This document shows, piece by piece, positions 30,695-40,890 of a DNA stretch of 64,000 bases. Each line of letters begins with the position of its first letter. The first letter of the stretch is position 1. Both the position numbers and the translations under genes were made by a program. The notes under the pieces were generated by a model, which was not told the origin of the DNA, did not search any database, and worked only from the letters and a program-made list of their open reading frames with translations. Source of the stretch: Pectinophora gossypiella (Eukaryota; Arthropoda; Insecta; Lepidoptera; Gelechiidae); assembly GCF_024362695.1 (NCBI RefSeq), contig NC_065422.1:12027534-12091533 (forward strand), given 5' to 3'.

Positions 30695-31988
30695 CGAGGG
30701 GAGGTCAAAAAGTTCGCGGAATGAGGGGGAAGGGGGTCGAAATTAAACACGAAACTATTTTTCCTTTTCAATATATTCTCCCTTAACCTTAACACATTTT
30801 CCGGATCTATCAAATAATTTGTTTATTCCATCATAAAAAAAGATTTCTCTTTGCTGTCAAAATAGGCCGAAATTGCAGACTTGACTTCTTCATCATCGCC
30901 AAATTTTCGTCCACGCAGTTCCTTTTTCATTTTTGGGAATAAATAATAATCGCTGGGGGCCAAGTCTGGACTGTAAGGCGGGTGGTTTAATTTTTCGAAC
31001 CCGCATCGGTGAATGGCAGCCGTCGCAACATGGCACGTGTGGACGGGTGCGTTGTCGTGCAAAAGGAGCACACCTCTTGACAGCTTTCCTCTTCTTTTTT
31101 CCTTGATAGCCTCTTTCAATCTATCCAGTAAAGAAGCGTAGTAATGTCCCGTTATAGTCACACCACGATCTTTATAATCAATCAGCAAAATACCTTCTGT
31201 ATCCCAAAAAATAGTGGCCATGATCTTTCCGGCCGATTGTGACACCTTAAACTTCTTTGGAGGAGGTGTGCCTTTTTTATGCCACTGCATCGACTCTTGC
31301 TTCGACTCAGGTTCATAGTGGTGAACCCAGGTTTCATCTCCAGTAACAATCCGGGCCATAACTTCTTCCTTATTCTCTCCACAGAGCTCTAAAAACTGGC
31401 GAGAACACTCGACACGCTCGCTTTTTTGAAGTGGCGTGAGCATTCTTGGAACCCATCTTGCGCTGACCTTAGTCATCCCAAGATGTTGAAGTAGGATATT
31501 TAAAATACTTGTTTCGGATACACCGACCATTGCTGCAAGCTGCTTCTTCTTCAAGCGGGTATCTTCTAATACAAGTTTCTCTACTTTTTCGATGATTTCG
31601 GGTGTGGTGGCCTCAATGGGCCGTCCGGAGCGGGGGTCATCTTCAATCGACTCTCTTCCTTGCTTGAAAAGACTATGCCACTTGTAAACCATGGTTTTAC
31701 CAGGGGCATAGTCCGCGTAAACTGCTAACAGCTCTTGAAAAATCGTCTGAGCGGATTTTCCTTGCTTGGTGAGGAACTTAATGACGGCGCGGTGTTCAAT
31801 TTTCTCCATATTCGCTGAGTTCTTCCCGATTCACTTGTTTGCTGGTCGATAGTTCAAACGTTAATGACCCGATTTGCTTCAAACTTGGTACATATACTGT
31901 TAATGAGGTGTGCAACTAGCGGCTACCTGTACGAGCAAACCAACCCCCTCCAACCCCTCCATTCCGCGAACTTTTTGACCTCCCCTCG
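30695..31988 (-). mobile_element. Mariner (Tc1/mariner superfamily) transposon
   Basis: 1294 bp between TA dinucleotides (30693-30694 and 31989-31990). The uninterrupted site is visible in the sister LTR as AACTAACATACG, which proves the insertion point. The terminal inverted repeats start CGAGGGGAGGTCAAAAAGTT and match almost perfectly over about 30 bp. One transposase frame lies on the minus strand. Confidence 0.93.
30823..31809 (-). CDS. Mariner transposase, C-terminus truncated by frameshift
   Basis: 328 residues from a true ATG. The N-terminal half has two helix-turn-helix regions (first around HRAVIKFLTKQGKSAQTIF, then TRLKKKQLAAMVGVSETSI) that bind the inverted repeats. The linker WVPRML matches the mariner WVPHEL-type motif. 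The catalytic triad is the Asp of TGDETWVHHY, the Asp of LHDNAPVH and the Asp of APSDYYLF, with 34 residues between the last two, i.e. a DD34D mariner. The frame stops just after KSFFMME. The T run at plus 30834-30840 appears one base short; the shifted frame stays open to 30755, so about 20 C-terminal residues are lost. The core is intact; activity is uncertain. Confidence 0.9.
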   Translation of the reverse strand: MEKIEHRAVIKFLTKQGKSAQTIFQELLAVYADYAPGKTMVYKWHSLFKQGRESIEDDPRSGRPIEATTPEIIEKVEKLVLEDTRLKKKQLAAMVGVSETSILNILLQHLGMTKVSARWVPRMLTPLQKSERVECSRQFLELCGENKEEVMARIVTGDETWVHHYEPESKQESMQWHKKGTPPPKKFKVSQSAGKIMATIFWDTEGILLIDYKDRGVTITGHYYASLLDRLKEAIKEKRRGKLSRGVLLLHDNAPVHTCHVATAAIHRCGFEKLNHPPYSPDLAPSDYYLFPKMKKELRGRKFGDDEEVKSAISAYFDSKEKSFFMME

Positions 31989-32551
31989 TAACATACGCAT
32001 ACCTGGATATACATAAAGCTGCCTCAGGTACATGCTCTATAAATAAAACAACCATTGAAATAATAAATAATAAGTATATTGGTTACTTACTCTAAATTTT
32101 CAAAACGCACGCGTGCTCAAACACAAGTGTACACGTGTTCAAAATGGTACGTCTGCCTTCGATGCGTGCTCGAATCAAAAGAACCCCAATGAAAGACAAA
32201 CACGCCTTTTTATACCCTTTCTCCTAGTGTTGCCATATGAAGGCAACACAAATTCGCACAAAATTACAGAAAACCTAACACGACCCCGCCGCGTGATCGA
32301 CGATTTCCCTCAATCAGCGCTTATCGTTATCGACCCACTAGAGTCGATTAATTCTTTCACATATTTTTCCTCTCAGACGACGCCCTGAGCCGAGGTTTGC
32401 CCCCAACTGGGCACCCTCAGGCCCGTTGTCTTAAACGTTGTACGGGGTGAGAGCCTTCTGCGCTGAAATGGGCTGGATGGCATTAACATGCCATCTGCGG
32501 CAAATATACAATAAGTCATGTCGAAAAAAAGAAAGAAAAAGGGTTGACCAT

Positions 32552-33257
32552 CAGTGTGCCAGCAGTCATCCAAATTATTATTTTAGGACTTCGCATTATA
32601 AGTTGCTGGCTTTGTAAAGGTGTGATGCCATGAGTTTATGTTCATTTAAAAATAAAAATATAATGCTCTTGGAATATGTATTTATTTTTATTAATTAATG
32701 TACCTATATACACAAAATGCGAGCGGGAGGCAATAGGGAAACCACTGCTCTATTTTTCCTTAGCAAATTAACTTGGAGAATGCTTCACCGACAAGAGTGT
32801 GGCTCTTAAATTAGTGATGACGCAAAATTAAATAAAAACAAACTGATTATCTAAACAGAACTTATTTCTGATAAAAATTGCTTCCACAAAAAATATCGAG
32901 AAAACCATTAGTAAATTAAAACAGTCGGGACCAAGTTTGTCAGTTTCAATTTCAAAAACCTATATTTTGATTATCACCAATAACACAAAAACAAAAACCA
33001 AACTAATCCATTAGAAACTGTTCGAGTATAGGTGCGTTATCAGATCAATTAGAATCGTATTTCACCGATTTTTACTGAACACCTCTAGTAGAATTTACGA
33101 CTATACAGAATGTTAGTGACACCGTAACGAAAAAAAATATACTTACTAAAAACTTTTAATTACGATATTGAGTTTTTGTTTCTCCGCGATTAATCGCTAC
33201 ACTACGTATATATGTTGTTCGATTTACATTTATAGTTTTTATATTATAATTATTACC
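32552..33257. other. Flank of the nest, AT-rich, no gene
   Basis: The first bases continue the host sequence of the P insertion (see 19800-20047). No coding frame is seen. Confidence 0.35.
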
Positions 33258-33375
33258 ATCATCAGCCCATAAAACGTCCCCACTGCTGGGGCACGAGCCT
33301 TCACTATGGATGGATAGGGAGATCGGGCCTTAAACCATCACCATCACGCGGGCCCAGTGTGGATTGATGGTTATA
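33258..33375. repeat. Probable interspersed repeat
   Basis: GTCCCCACTGCTGGGGCACG, ATGGATGGATAGGGAGATCG and GCGGGCCCAGTGTGGATTG read like a dispersed lepidopteran repeat. No second copy in this window, so the call rests on general recognition. Confidence 0.4.
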
Positions 33376-33717
33376 TTATTATATTTAATTTTAAATTTGA
33401 GTTCCATGCAGCTTAAAACACAATATGGGACGGGGATTAATTAAAAAAAAAACACTAACCCGCGCAGGCGCGGACACGCGGGAAGAACCCGTTACTATGT
33501 GCTTTAACAAAAGTTTTTCATGAATTTTCTGACAGGAAATTCCACTTGATATCAACTTAGAACGAAACCTTTGAGGGATGATTCAGGCTATGATTCTGTG
33601 TTGATAACAAGTAAGTGGAATTTTCCGTCGCTAAATTCATGATATTTTTTGTAGTTTTTTTAAATTATTTATCACCTTAAACTAGCTTGTATTTAAATGT
33701 CCCTCCCGACCCGTGGT

Positions 33718-33895
33718 ACAACTGTGATGTCCAACTGGTTGTACTACGGAGAAGTAAAGTTACCCATAGTTCAACTGGTTGTTCTATGGGGAAACATCTT
33801 TACCACTGACTCAACTGGAGTTGTTCTTTCCTTGGTCCAAATAGTTGTACTACTGGGTTTAAATGTAGCTATGGAACAACTACTTGAAAGTTTAA
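33718..33895 (+). repeat. Degenerate tandem repeat
   Basis: CAACTGGTTGTACTACGG, CAACTGGTTGTTCTATGGGG, CAACTGGAGTTGTTC and CAAATAGTTGTACTACTGGG follow each other at irregular 25-50 bp spacing. An ORF (33697-33978) runs through it without known domains. Confidence 0.5.
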
Positions 33896-34736
33896 AGAAC
33901 ACTTTTATTTTTATTTATTTTATTACTAGTTTATTGTTTATTTTAATACCGTATTGTCACCACTGTTATTGTAGCTAGTAAGTACTTATTTTGGGAAGGC
34001 ACTATCTTCCAAAATACAGGTTCGCCTAGTTTGGGAGACAGGGTTTCAACGAGAACTGTAACTGAGCTATTCAATAAACATTATTATTACTGGTAATAAA
34101 CAGGAAAGGTTATCTATCAATTCTGAAGTGCAATGCATTTTATAATTGTAATACGACCCAGTCATTAAGGTACCTTTTTGTCTGATATCATTATTTCTTT
34201 ATTACTGTATTGTATTCATTTTATAATTACTACTATTTTTTATTATTATTATTTTTAATGTGTAATGAATGATACCTAATGAATTATTCTACTAGTAGAA
34301 TGTAACCTAGATTATATACGACATGACATGTAATATGAACTATTACTAATAAATGAATATTAATTATCTGTCAGATAAGTTCTCTATAGAGAATCGATAA
34401 CGCCAATAACAGATATTATGTGTGTGTTAAATAAATTATAATTGGAACTGGAGCGACTCTAGAGCGTGAGACCGTTAATACGCAAAATTATTTCCAATTT
34501 TATTTCGAATAATATATTAACGACGCAATGAAAGTTGATTAAAGAGTTATAAACGCAATCGCGTGATCGGTTTATCACCTGAGCCGTAGATTAAAAAATT
34601 ATTGCCCGATTTTTTTTCCAATTAACTGCTGTTTATAACTGAGCTTTATCTGAATCATATTAATAAGGAAAAACCCCTTAGTTTCCCTAGGCACTACCAG
34701 TCGAGTCATGGGAGATTTTTCTTAAAGTCACGCTGT
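33896..34736. other. No recognised feature
   Basis: AT-rich; no supported gene. Confidence 0.35.
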
Positions 34737-34925
34737 GGTCCCTACTGGGATGGACAGAGCTGCAAGTATTCAGAAGACAACTCGCAGCCAGTTTTGATAC
34801 GAAGCCCTAAGATGGACATGATGAGCCGTAGGTGATCAACCATTGTCTTAATAAAGGGCCATAATGCACACAATCACTTTGTCGGTTTTTCCGACACGCC
34901 CGGCGGGGAGATAAGCAGCTGAACT
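34737..34925 (-). repeat. Repeat E copy
   Basis: ATGGACAGAGCTGCAAGTAT, GAAGCCCTAAGATGGACATG and TTGTCGGTTTTTCCGACACG match repeat E in the orientation opposite to 37107-37350. Confidence 0.5.
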
Positions 34926-35071
34926 GGGGCCTTAGCCAAGTTGCAAATTTTAATGATTATGACAATGGGCAATGGCAGTGATGAAAATAAGTCAGTTTAT
35001 TTTACCCTAAGTCAATCCCATACATTTTTATGTATATCACTGTCTAATTTACTCGTATGTACACTATTAAC

Positions 35072-35340
35072 TTAGAACCCCGATACCCACCCCGCCGGCG
35101 TGGTCGCCGATTTCCGTCATTCAGCGCTTATCGCTATCGATCCACAAGGGTATTTTACTTTATTTCAAATATTTTCCTCTAACACGACGCCCTGACCCGA
35201 GGTTCACGTCCAACTGGGCACCCTCAGGCCTGTTGTCTTAAATTTTGTACCGGGTGAGAGTCCTCAGTGCTCCACATTTGTCCGGCTAAATAATTAATGC
35301 CATTAGCGGCAAATCTACAACAAGTCACGTCGAAAAAAAA
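35072..35340 (+). repeat. Retroposon P copy with target-site duplication
   Basis: 5'-truncated copy (starts TTAGAACCCCGATACCCACC), ends in an A run and is flanked by the exact 11-bp repeat ACACTATTAAC (35061-35071 and 35341-35351). Confidence 0.82.
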
Positions 35341-35351
35341 ACACTATTAAC

Positions 35352-36079
35352 GCATATTTTACGGAACACGACGTTCGTGCCTAACTCAGCGGGGTCCGCA
35401 TTATACTTACCAGCGTCGTGGTTCACGCCGCGACTTGTGCTGAGTGAAGCCCTTTCGACGAACATCCTTTTTGCTGTTGTAGTAATTGTCTTGTGAATTT
35501 TTTAAGTGATGTTATTGTCTTGTTTTTTTGTGTAGCGTCCTTTTATAACAAATAATTTATATCTATTCTATTGTCATAACTGTTTGCAACTTGGCTAACA
35601 CCTCAGATCGAGTTCTGTTTTTTTTCGCTCTCGGTTCAGTAAAGAAGCAATTGAATCAAATGATTCGTATCGATGATTGAATGGGTTATTTGTCTGTACA
35701 CGAACCCGCATCGGTTGAAACTCGTTGAAACCTATTTTAAATATTCACTAAATACTCGTCCCTTTTTCGAACTGTGACAATGTACTGCGAAATATTTTAG
35801 TATATGCCGTAAACACGTGGCAGTAGGTACACTCATTCGTGATCGGACCCTTAGATCACGAACACAGTTTAATTTTAGTCACAAAATTCTCGAAAATCCT
35901 CAAAATGTCTTTGTTTGAAAGAAAGTAACGTTTATTATAAAGAGACACCACAGTAATGACTTACAAACAAAACACGTAATAAAAACAACTTACACGAGAA
36001 AGCACAAATAAATAGACAAAACATTAAGGCAAATTGTAATTTTGTGTATGGATTGGTCAACAATGGTGGTGGTGTCCTT
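35352..36079. other. No recognised gene
   Basis: Upstream of the candidate promoter at 36080. No repeat family recognised. Confidence 0.35.
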
Positions 36080-36086
36080 TATAAAA
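36080..36086 (+). promoter_or_regulatory. TATA box, candidate
   Basis: TATAAAA, 45 bp before an ATG that opens a signal-peptide-like frame. CACACAGCAT or ACAGT downstream could serve as start site. Confidence 0.35.
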
Positions 36087-36130
36087 GGGCCTCACACAGC
36101 ATAATCCGCAGCGCGAGCAACTACAGTGTT

Positions 36131-36186
36131 ATGAGAATCTGTTTTCTTTGTATAATCCTTGTGTCTAATGTATTGTGTATAAATAA
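36131..36186 (+). CDS. Candidate first exon of a secreted-protein gene
   Basis: ATG at 36131 opens MRICFLCIILVSNVLCIN, a short basic start followed by a hydrophobic run, as in a signal peptide. At 36187 the sequence reads AA/GTAAAA, an acceptable 5' splice site, and the frame would stop at once if not spliced. A TATA box 45 bp upstream and a very short leader fit the small first exons of insect secreted-protein genes such as cuticle, chorion or immune peptides (family knowledge). No second exon could be identified downstream before SINE B at 36821. The hit may be chance in AT-rich DNA. Confidence 0.3.
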
Positions 36187-36820
36187 GTAAAAAAATAAAT
36201 TATTTACATTTAGGTATGTACATAATTTAATAAGTTAATTTTAGTCATTAAAAAGTGGTGTAAGTGACATGGCATGACGTCTGTGTCACCGAAGGGGTAG
36301 ACAGAGGTGTACAGTAAACACACCTACTCTTAGCCATCTATGTTTACCTGCGACCCTTTAATAGGAAGCGAGCCTATTACAACCGGGCATCAATTTTATT
36401 ATGCAAAAATTTTTTTTATTCATTTATCACAACCATAACAAGTAAAATGTAAACCGTTTTAACACAATTCTCTAAGTTAAGTCAAAAAATCATTACTCGT
36501 AAATTACCTAATTAAGTTCAAACCCAAGACCTCGTACCTGCTTACTGAAATTAATATTTTTTAAACGAAAAACAAGTAACTTTTCATTTTTATTATGCTG
36601 CATAATTTCCTTATTTGCCACGGAACTCGCGATAATAATAATTAATATGCTTTAACCTACTTTACGGAAGGAATTAATTTCATATAAAATGGTCGCGAAA
36701 CTTTATTCTGGAAATTTAATAAATAACTTGGTACAAAAGTGGCGCTTTTTCATTATTACATAACTTATTACGAGTAAGTAGGTATCATGAATATAATCTA
36801 CACTGTAATACCAACGGTGT
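36187..36820. other. Possible intron or intergenic DNA
   Basis: No exon-like frame seen; AT-rich. Confidence 0.3.
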
Positions 36821-37099
36821 CCGTAGGCCAGTGGTTGAGCGCTCGCTTTGGATTCACGATCCAGAGGTCTCGGGTTCAAATCCCAGATTTTCGTCCCTAA
36901 CATATCACGAAAATCATTTTGTGTTCCATGGTTTGGTAAAGACATTCCATGTTTCAAAAGCACGGTAAGCCATTGGTCCCGGCTATTAGCCGTAAAATAT
37001 CGCAGCGAAGCAGCGTGGTGGAGTATGCTTCATACCCCCTCCGGTTGATTGAGGGGTGGCTTGGGCCTAGAAGTTGGACTTATATAGGCTGTTTATGTA
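36821..37099 (+). repeat. SINE B copy
   Basis: Head GTCCGTAGGCCAGTGGTTGA with B box GGGTTCAAATCCC, diverged core, tail CCCGGCTATTAGCCGTAAAA and GGTTGATTGAGGGG. The end motif is diverged (GGCCTAGAAGTTGGACTTAT). Confidence 0.7.
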
Positions 37100-37106
37100 T
37101 GTTAGC

Positions 37107-37350
37107 TGCTTGTCTTCCCGGGCATGTCGTAAAAACCGACAGAGGGATTGTGTCCTCTAACATGATGGACTAATGTTATGGGCGATAGGCTGAGGGCGAT
37201 AGGCTGATCCCTTATCACCATAAGGTTCATCATATCCAGCTAACGATATCGTATCAACAGTGGCTGCAAGTTGTTTTCGATTACTTGTGGCTCTGCCCAC
37301 CCCATTAGGGATTACGGGCGTGAGTTTATGTATGTATGTATGTATGTTTA
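37107..37350 (+). repeat. Repeat E copy ending in a TATG run
   Basis: GGGCATGTCGTAAAAACCGA, CAGAGGGATTGTGTCC, GGTTCATCATATCCAGC, GATTACGGGCGTGAGTTTAT and (TATG)n. The simple-repeat end resembles the tail of some non-LTR elements. Confidence 0.55.
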
Positions 37351-37570
37351 TGTATGTTACGACACAAGGAAGTTTCCATATAAGTTCCAATACTTACTCT
37401 CTTTAATATTCTCCCTTTGTTCTGACGCATCGAAACACAGACAGATTACGTATATACGGTGTTAGTGACACGGTAACGAAAACTGTAAGGGTGCTTTAGA
37501 GCACGATTCGGAGTTGATATCAAGTAGAATTTTCTTTGGCTTATAAATGGAGGATTCGATTTAGAAAAAA

Positions 37571-37745
37571 TTTAAGATGTCCTTAGAAAAGGTTTTACAC
37601 GATCTACTCTGAACCGGCGTGCGTGTGTGAAGCGAATCATGAATGTGGAGGAAGCAAGAGAAGTGTGTCAGGATCGAAGCAAATGGAATTCTCAAGTCTC
37701 TGCTTACCCCGGTGGGAAATAGGCGTGAGTTTATGTATGTATGTC
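37571..37745 (+). pseudogene. LINE ORF2 C-terminal remnant
   Basis: Same family as 2490-2745: codons for a DVLRKG-like start, NRRAC, MNVEEAREVCQDRSKW and SAYPGGK can be followed with interruptions, then GGCGTGAGTTTATGTATG. The shared GCGTGAGTTTATGTATG end links it to repeat E, so E may be a 3' UTR of the same LINE. Confidence 0.6.
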
Positions 37746-37749
37746 TATT

Positions 37750-38459
37750 TAGAAAATATTACTAAACCAAGTTTAAAAGCTGAGGAAAAGTGTAATCTCG
37801 CCCTGTAAACCTAGCTGCCTACTATAGCTGTATAGCAACTAGCTCTAACTAATGACCACCCCTTTATTACCTGGTACTACTGCCACTACTCAGTTGTTCA
37901 ATTGTTATTTTGACAAAATATAGATTTTTGGTATTAAAACAGGTAAAGAACATATATAATACTTGTACAAATAGCTTTCCAATCGGCGTTCCCCAAAAAC
38001 ACGATAGGCGTTAAGTCTTTTCTTCGTTTAATCTTCTCATGGATAATAGACGTTTGCATCTTTTATCTTTGTTTTTGGGTATAAATGACCCTTTTTATTA
38101 CACCAAGGTACAATTACAACTTCCACCCATTATTATTCTGATCAAAGTAAAGAGAAGCAATATCGGTAGTAACATCATTTTATACATAATGTGATCCAAA
38201 TATCGAACAACAATTAGTTTTTTTATATTCTTCGGCCATTACATTACATTTTTGATTAATTATGTACCCCAGCGATGAGCAAATAGGTAATTATCAAGGG
38301 TTATTAATTAATTATTATTATTAAGGGCAAAAACTTGCGCTGAGCTATGACCGTTTTGCGCTGCTGCAGCACACACACCTACCTGGCGTGTGTTAAACAT
38401 TTTGTATGTGGTGTGTATTGTTGTTGATTTGTATTGTATGTATGTGTGACTGTAGACCA
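37750..38459. other. No recognised gene
   Basis: AT-rich with short frames only. Confidence 0.35.
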
Positions 38460-38465
38460 AATAAA

Positions 38466-38487
38466 TGATTTATCTATCTATCTATCA
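38466..38487. repeat. TATC microsatellite
   Basis: TTTATCTATCTATCTATC after ACCAAATAAATGA, possibly a retroposon tail. Confidence 0.75.
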
Positions 38488-38566
38488 CGTTAGAAGTGAA
38501 CAACGCCATCTATCGTGTATTTGGGAAATGTCGATTGGAAAGTCGCTCATTGGTTCCTCATTATTC

Positions 38567-38660
38567 TTCTCACGCATGTCAGTTGTGAGGTGGATTACGA
38601 AAAGGGTCCAGCCAGAAATGAGTCAAGTGACGATTACGTTTCCTCAGTTATTACTTATCG
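38567..38660 (-). repeat. SINE A tail fragment
   Basis: GTTGTGAGGTGGATTACG and AATGAGTCAAGTGACGATTA keep SINE A order in reverse. Confidence 0.5.
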
Positions 38661-38703
38661 GTGTAGAGGCGTAGCTTTTTTTTGCTATGTTGTATAGTAA
38701 AAA

Positions 38704-39025
38704 CAGCCGCCGTGATCTAGTAGTTAGAGCGTTAGGCTCACGATCTAGAGGTCAGGGGGTCGATTCCCGATGGAGACGTTGTCGAAATCACTTTGTGAGA
38801 CTGTCCTTTATTTGGTAAGGATTTTACAGGCTTGAATCACCTGATTGACAGAAAAATAAGATGATTCCGTGCTTTGGAGGGCACGATCAGCCATTGGTCC
38901 CGCCTATTAGCCGTTAAAAACTCCTCCACCAACCCGCAGTGGAGCAGCGCTCCATATCCCCTCCGGTTGATTGAGGGGAGGCCTGTGCCCAGTAGTAGGA
39001 CGTATATAGGCTGTTTATGTTTATG
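38704..39025 (+). repeat. SINE B, near full length
   Basis: Head CAGCCGCCGTGATCTAGTAG with B box GGGTCGATTCCCGA, core AAATCACTTTGTGAGACTGT and CACCTGATTGACAG, tail to GGACGTATATAGGCTG. Confidence 0.72.
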
Positions 39026-40535
39026 TTATTTTATTTTATAGTAATATTATTAGTTATATATTAGTCACAATACCGTAACCTTATAAATGTAAAATGTTTT
39101 AATATATGTGATGTGGTTGTACTTAATAAATAAATAAATAAATAGTAAAAAGCTCGTAAGGCTTTTTGGATAATCAAATTTTCAGATGTGAGTTTTGTCA
39201 ACAAAACATCGAAGAAATACGTATACACGCTAGTTAGAATCGATGTAAAAATTTGTGATCTCATTTTTTTAAAGAAATCGGAGTTTTTGTTTGAACTCCC
39301 ATCAGAATGTGATTTTTCAAAAAGGCTTTTTACGTGGTTTTCACTATAAGACGATGATATGAATCAGATTTTAGCCTGCAACTTCCTCACTAAACTAAAT
39401 TGAAATCGATCTTCCGGATTATGAGGTCAACGACCTCTAGTCCGTTGGTCAACAAACGCTAGTCCACCGAGACAGTTTCCTTACTAAAATAGGATAAAAA
39501 AAACCTAAACTACCTAATTAAAACGACGCATTTTGTGCACAAAAAGAATTGTGGAGAGAACTGCATGCAGGTACGTAGTAACTGGGGTGGACGACATTTT
39601 ATGACCTCCCAGCCCTCACACGTTTGCGGTCACAACCTCAGCGGAACCGTTCGTTCCGGTATAAAACCGGTTTATTCCGCTTACTATGCCGTGTGACGGA
39701 CACTAGTTTAAATTTTATACCTGCACTTGGAAAAGATTTGCACGGAATTTAGTTCTTCATTGAGTCAGATTGTTTGATTGAATTTTCCCTGTCAGAGTTC
39801 TTTTTTGGAATTTTGTACGACGAAATCTCATTTGAAAAGAACATCTGAAATGACCTTTTTTTGTTAGTAAAAATTAAACGTAAATAATAAAACAAAAAGT
39901 TTGTCGCTCACTCCGAGAACACGTTAAATCTTAATTTTAATTTACCAACTTTACGAACGCTTTACCAACTCTTCTCTTTTTGATGCAAATTACTTTAACT
40001 TTTGGCGTTTTCATTAAGAAATACGAATTAATGTTCCAGTGGTTTTTTGTCTGGACTGAACATTTTAATTGGACCTTGATTCTAGAAGTCCGTAAGGTCA
40101 CAATCACTATCATATCCACGCTTTAGAACCCTGTCGCATTGACATTGTAGTGAGACTTTGGTGCCGATTTTGGTAGACTAAACTTTATTTTATTTCAGTC
40201 TGATAGTTTTGTAAAAAATCCGTCCTTCACTTACAACAAGTGCAAGACAGAGATAAAGATAGTTTAAGAACTGTTATTTTTAAACAAAATTCAAATTAAG
40301 GTGGGTTGTTAAATAATTTATTGCAATATAATTTTAAAATAGATGTAAAACAAACCACAGAATTTTATGATAGAGGTGTCAGTATTGTGGTTATTCAATT
40401 TATATCCAATTTAAACAAGAATTAAATCCGTGGTCATGTGTGTGCAGGTGTTGAGGTGAAATTCCATCGAAAAATATGTTGGAAGCGACCAAACATAACA
40501 GTGAAGTGTGTGTTTTATATTTATCCAATGCTTTT
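39026..40535. other. No supported gene
   Basis: Around 39655-39680, TTCCGGTATAAAACCGG is a TATA-containing palindrome-like word, but no credible exon follows. A partial SINE-like wording at 39410-39470 is too diverged to call. Confidence 0.35.
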
Positions 40536-40538
40536 TGT

Positions 40539-40890
40539 GGGTTGTAAGACGCAGCCAATCAGCTCGCGACACCAAACACTTCACCCCGATACCGACCCCG
40601 CCGGCGTGGTTGACGATTTCTTTCAAGCGCTTATCGCTATCGACCCTCTATAGCCGATTAATTCTTTCAAATATTTTTCCTCTCAGACGACGCCCTGAGC
40701 CGAGGTACGCGCCATTTGTCCGACCAAGTAGTTAATGCCATTTGCAACAAATCTACAATAAGTCATGTCAAAAAAAAATAAAATAACCGACCTCATCAAC
40801 CCTGGTATCAGGGTTAATATTGTATCGACGATATCTAGCAAGGCTCATGTAACGATTACAACTAAATAGTCGGAACCGATTGCTTCGGGC
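40539..40890 (-). repeat. SINE A tail split by a retroposon P copy
   Basis: GTGGGTTGTAAG (to 40552) and then, after the P copy, ACCGACCTCATCAACCCTGG and ATCAGGGTTAATATTG continue the reversed SINE A tail. Confidence 0.6.
40553..40776 (+). repeat. Retroposon P copy inside SINE A
   Basis: Starts GCAGCCAATCAGCTCGCGAC and ends AAGTCATGTC plus an A run. An internal stretch between CGAGGTACGCGCC and ATTTGTCC is deleted relative to other copies. Confidence 0.7.

Larger units (their letters stand above)
20157..32280 (-). mobile_element. Minus-strand Gypsy-type LTR element, coding-dead, with two nested insertions
   Basis: The 324-bp LTRs (TGTTAGG...TTATTACA on the minus strand) lie at 20157-20480 and at 30661-32280; the second is interrupted by a mariner. 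The target duplication is CGAC. On the minus strand the order is 5' LTR, gag remnant with a CGGCT-type pentanucleotide expansion, zinc knuckles, protease, reverse transcriptase, RNase H and integrase remnants, hairpin array, 3' LTR. This order is that of Ty3/Gypsy. All reading frames are broken, yet the two LTRs differ at one position seen by eye (about 20300 versus 32099). A Mag-like element (20995-25797) interrupts the hairpin array. Confidence 0.85.
30661..32280 (-). repeat. 5' LTR of the minus-strand Gypsy element, interrupted by mariner
   Basis: The 1620-bp span minus the 1294-bp mariner and its duplicated TA leaves exactly 324 bp, the length of the LTR at 20157-20480. The internal-side bases (TTTCAGAAGTGGGATCG on the minus strand) should hold the primer site; no tRNA is assigned. 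Confidence 0.88.
20059..32540 (+). repeat. Retroposon P copy split by a nested LTR element (20059-20156 and 32281-32540)
   Basis: The left part ends CTACCGAC at 20156 and the right part resumes CGACCCCGCCGCG at 32281, reconstituting the normal P centre around a duplicated CGAC. The whole copy is bounded by the direct repeat GGGTTGACCAT (20048-20058 and 32541-32551), about 12.5 kb apart today. The tail is AGTCATGTCG plus A/G-rich sequence. Confidence 0.8.

Noticed and set aside
39655..39680. Promoter at the GGTATAAAACC palindrome-like word
   Set aside because: No credible exon or start follows on either strand; the same applies to the TATA-like word near 44405.
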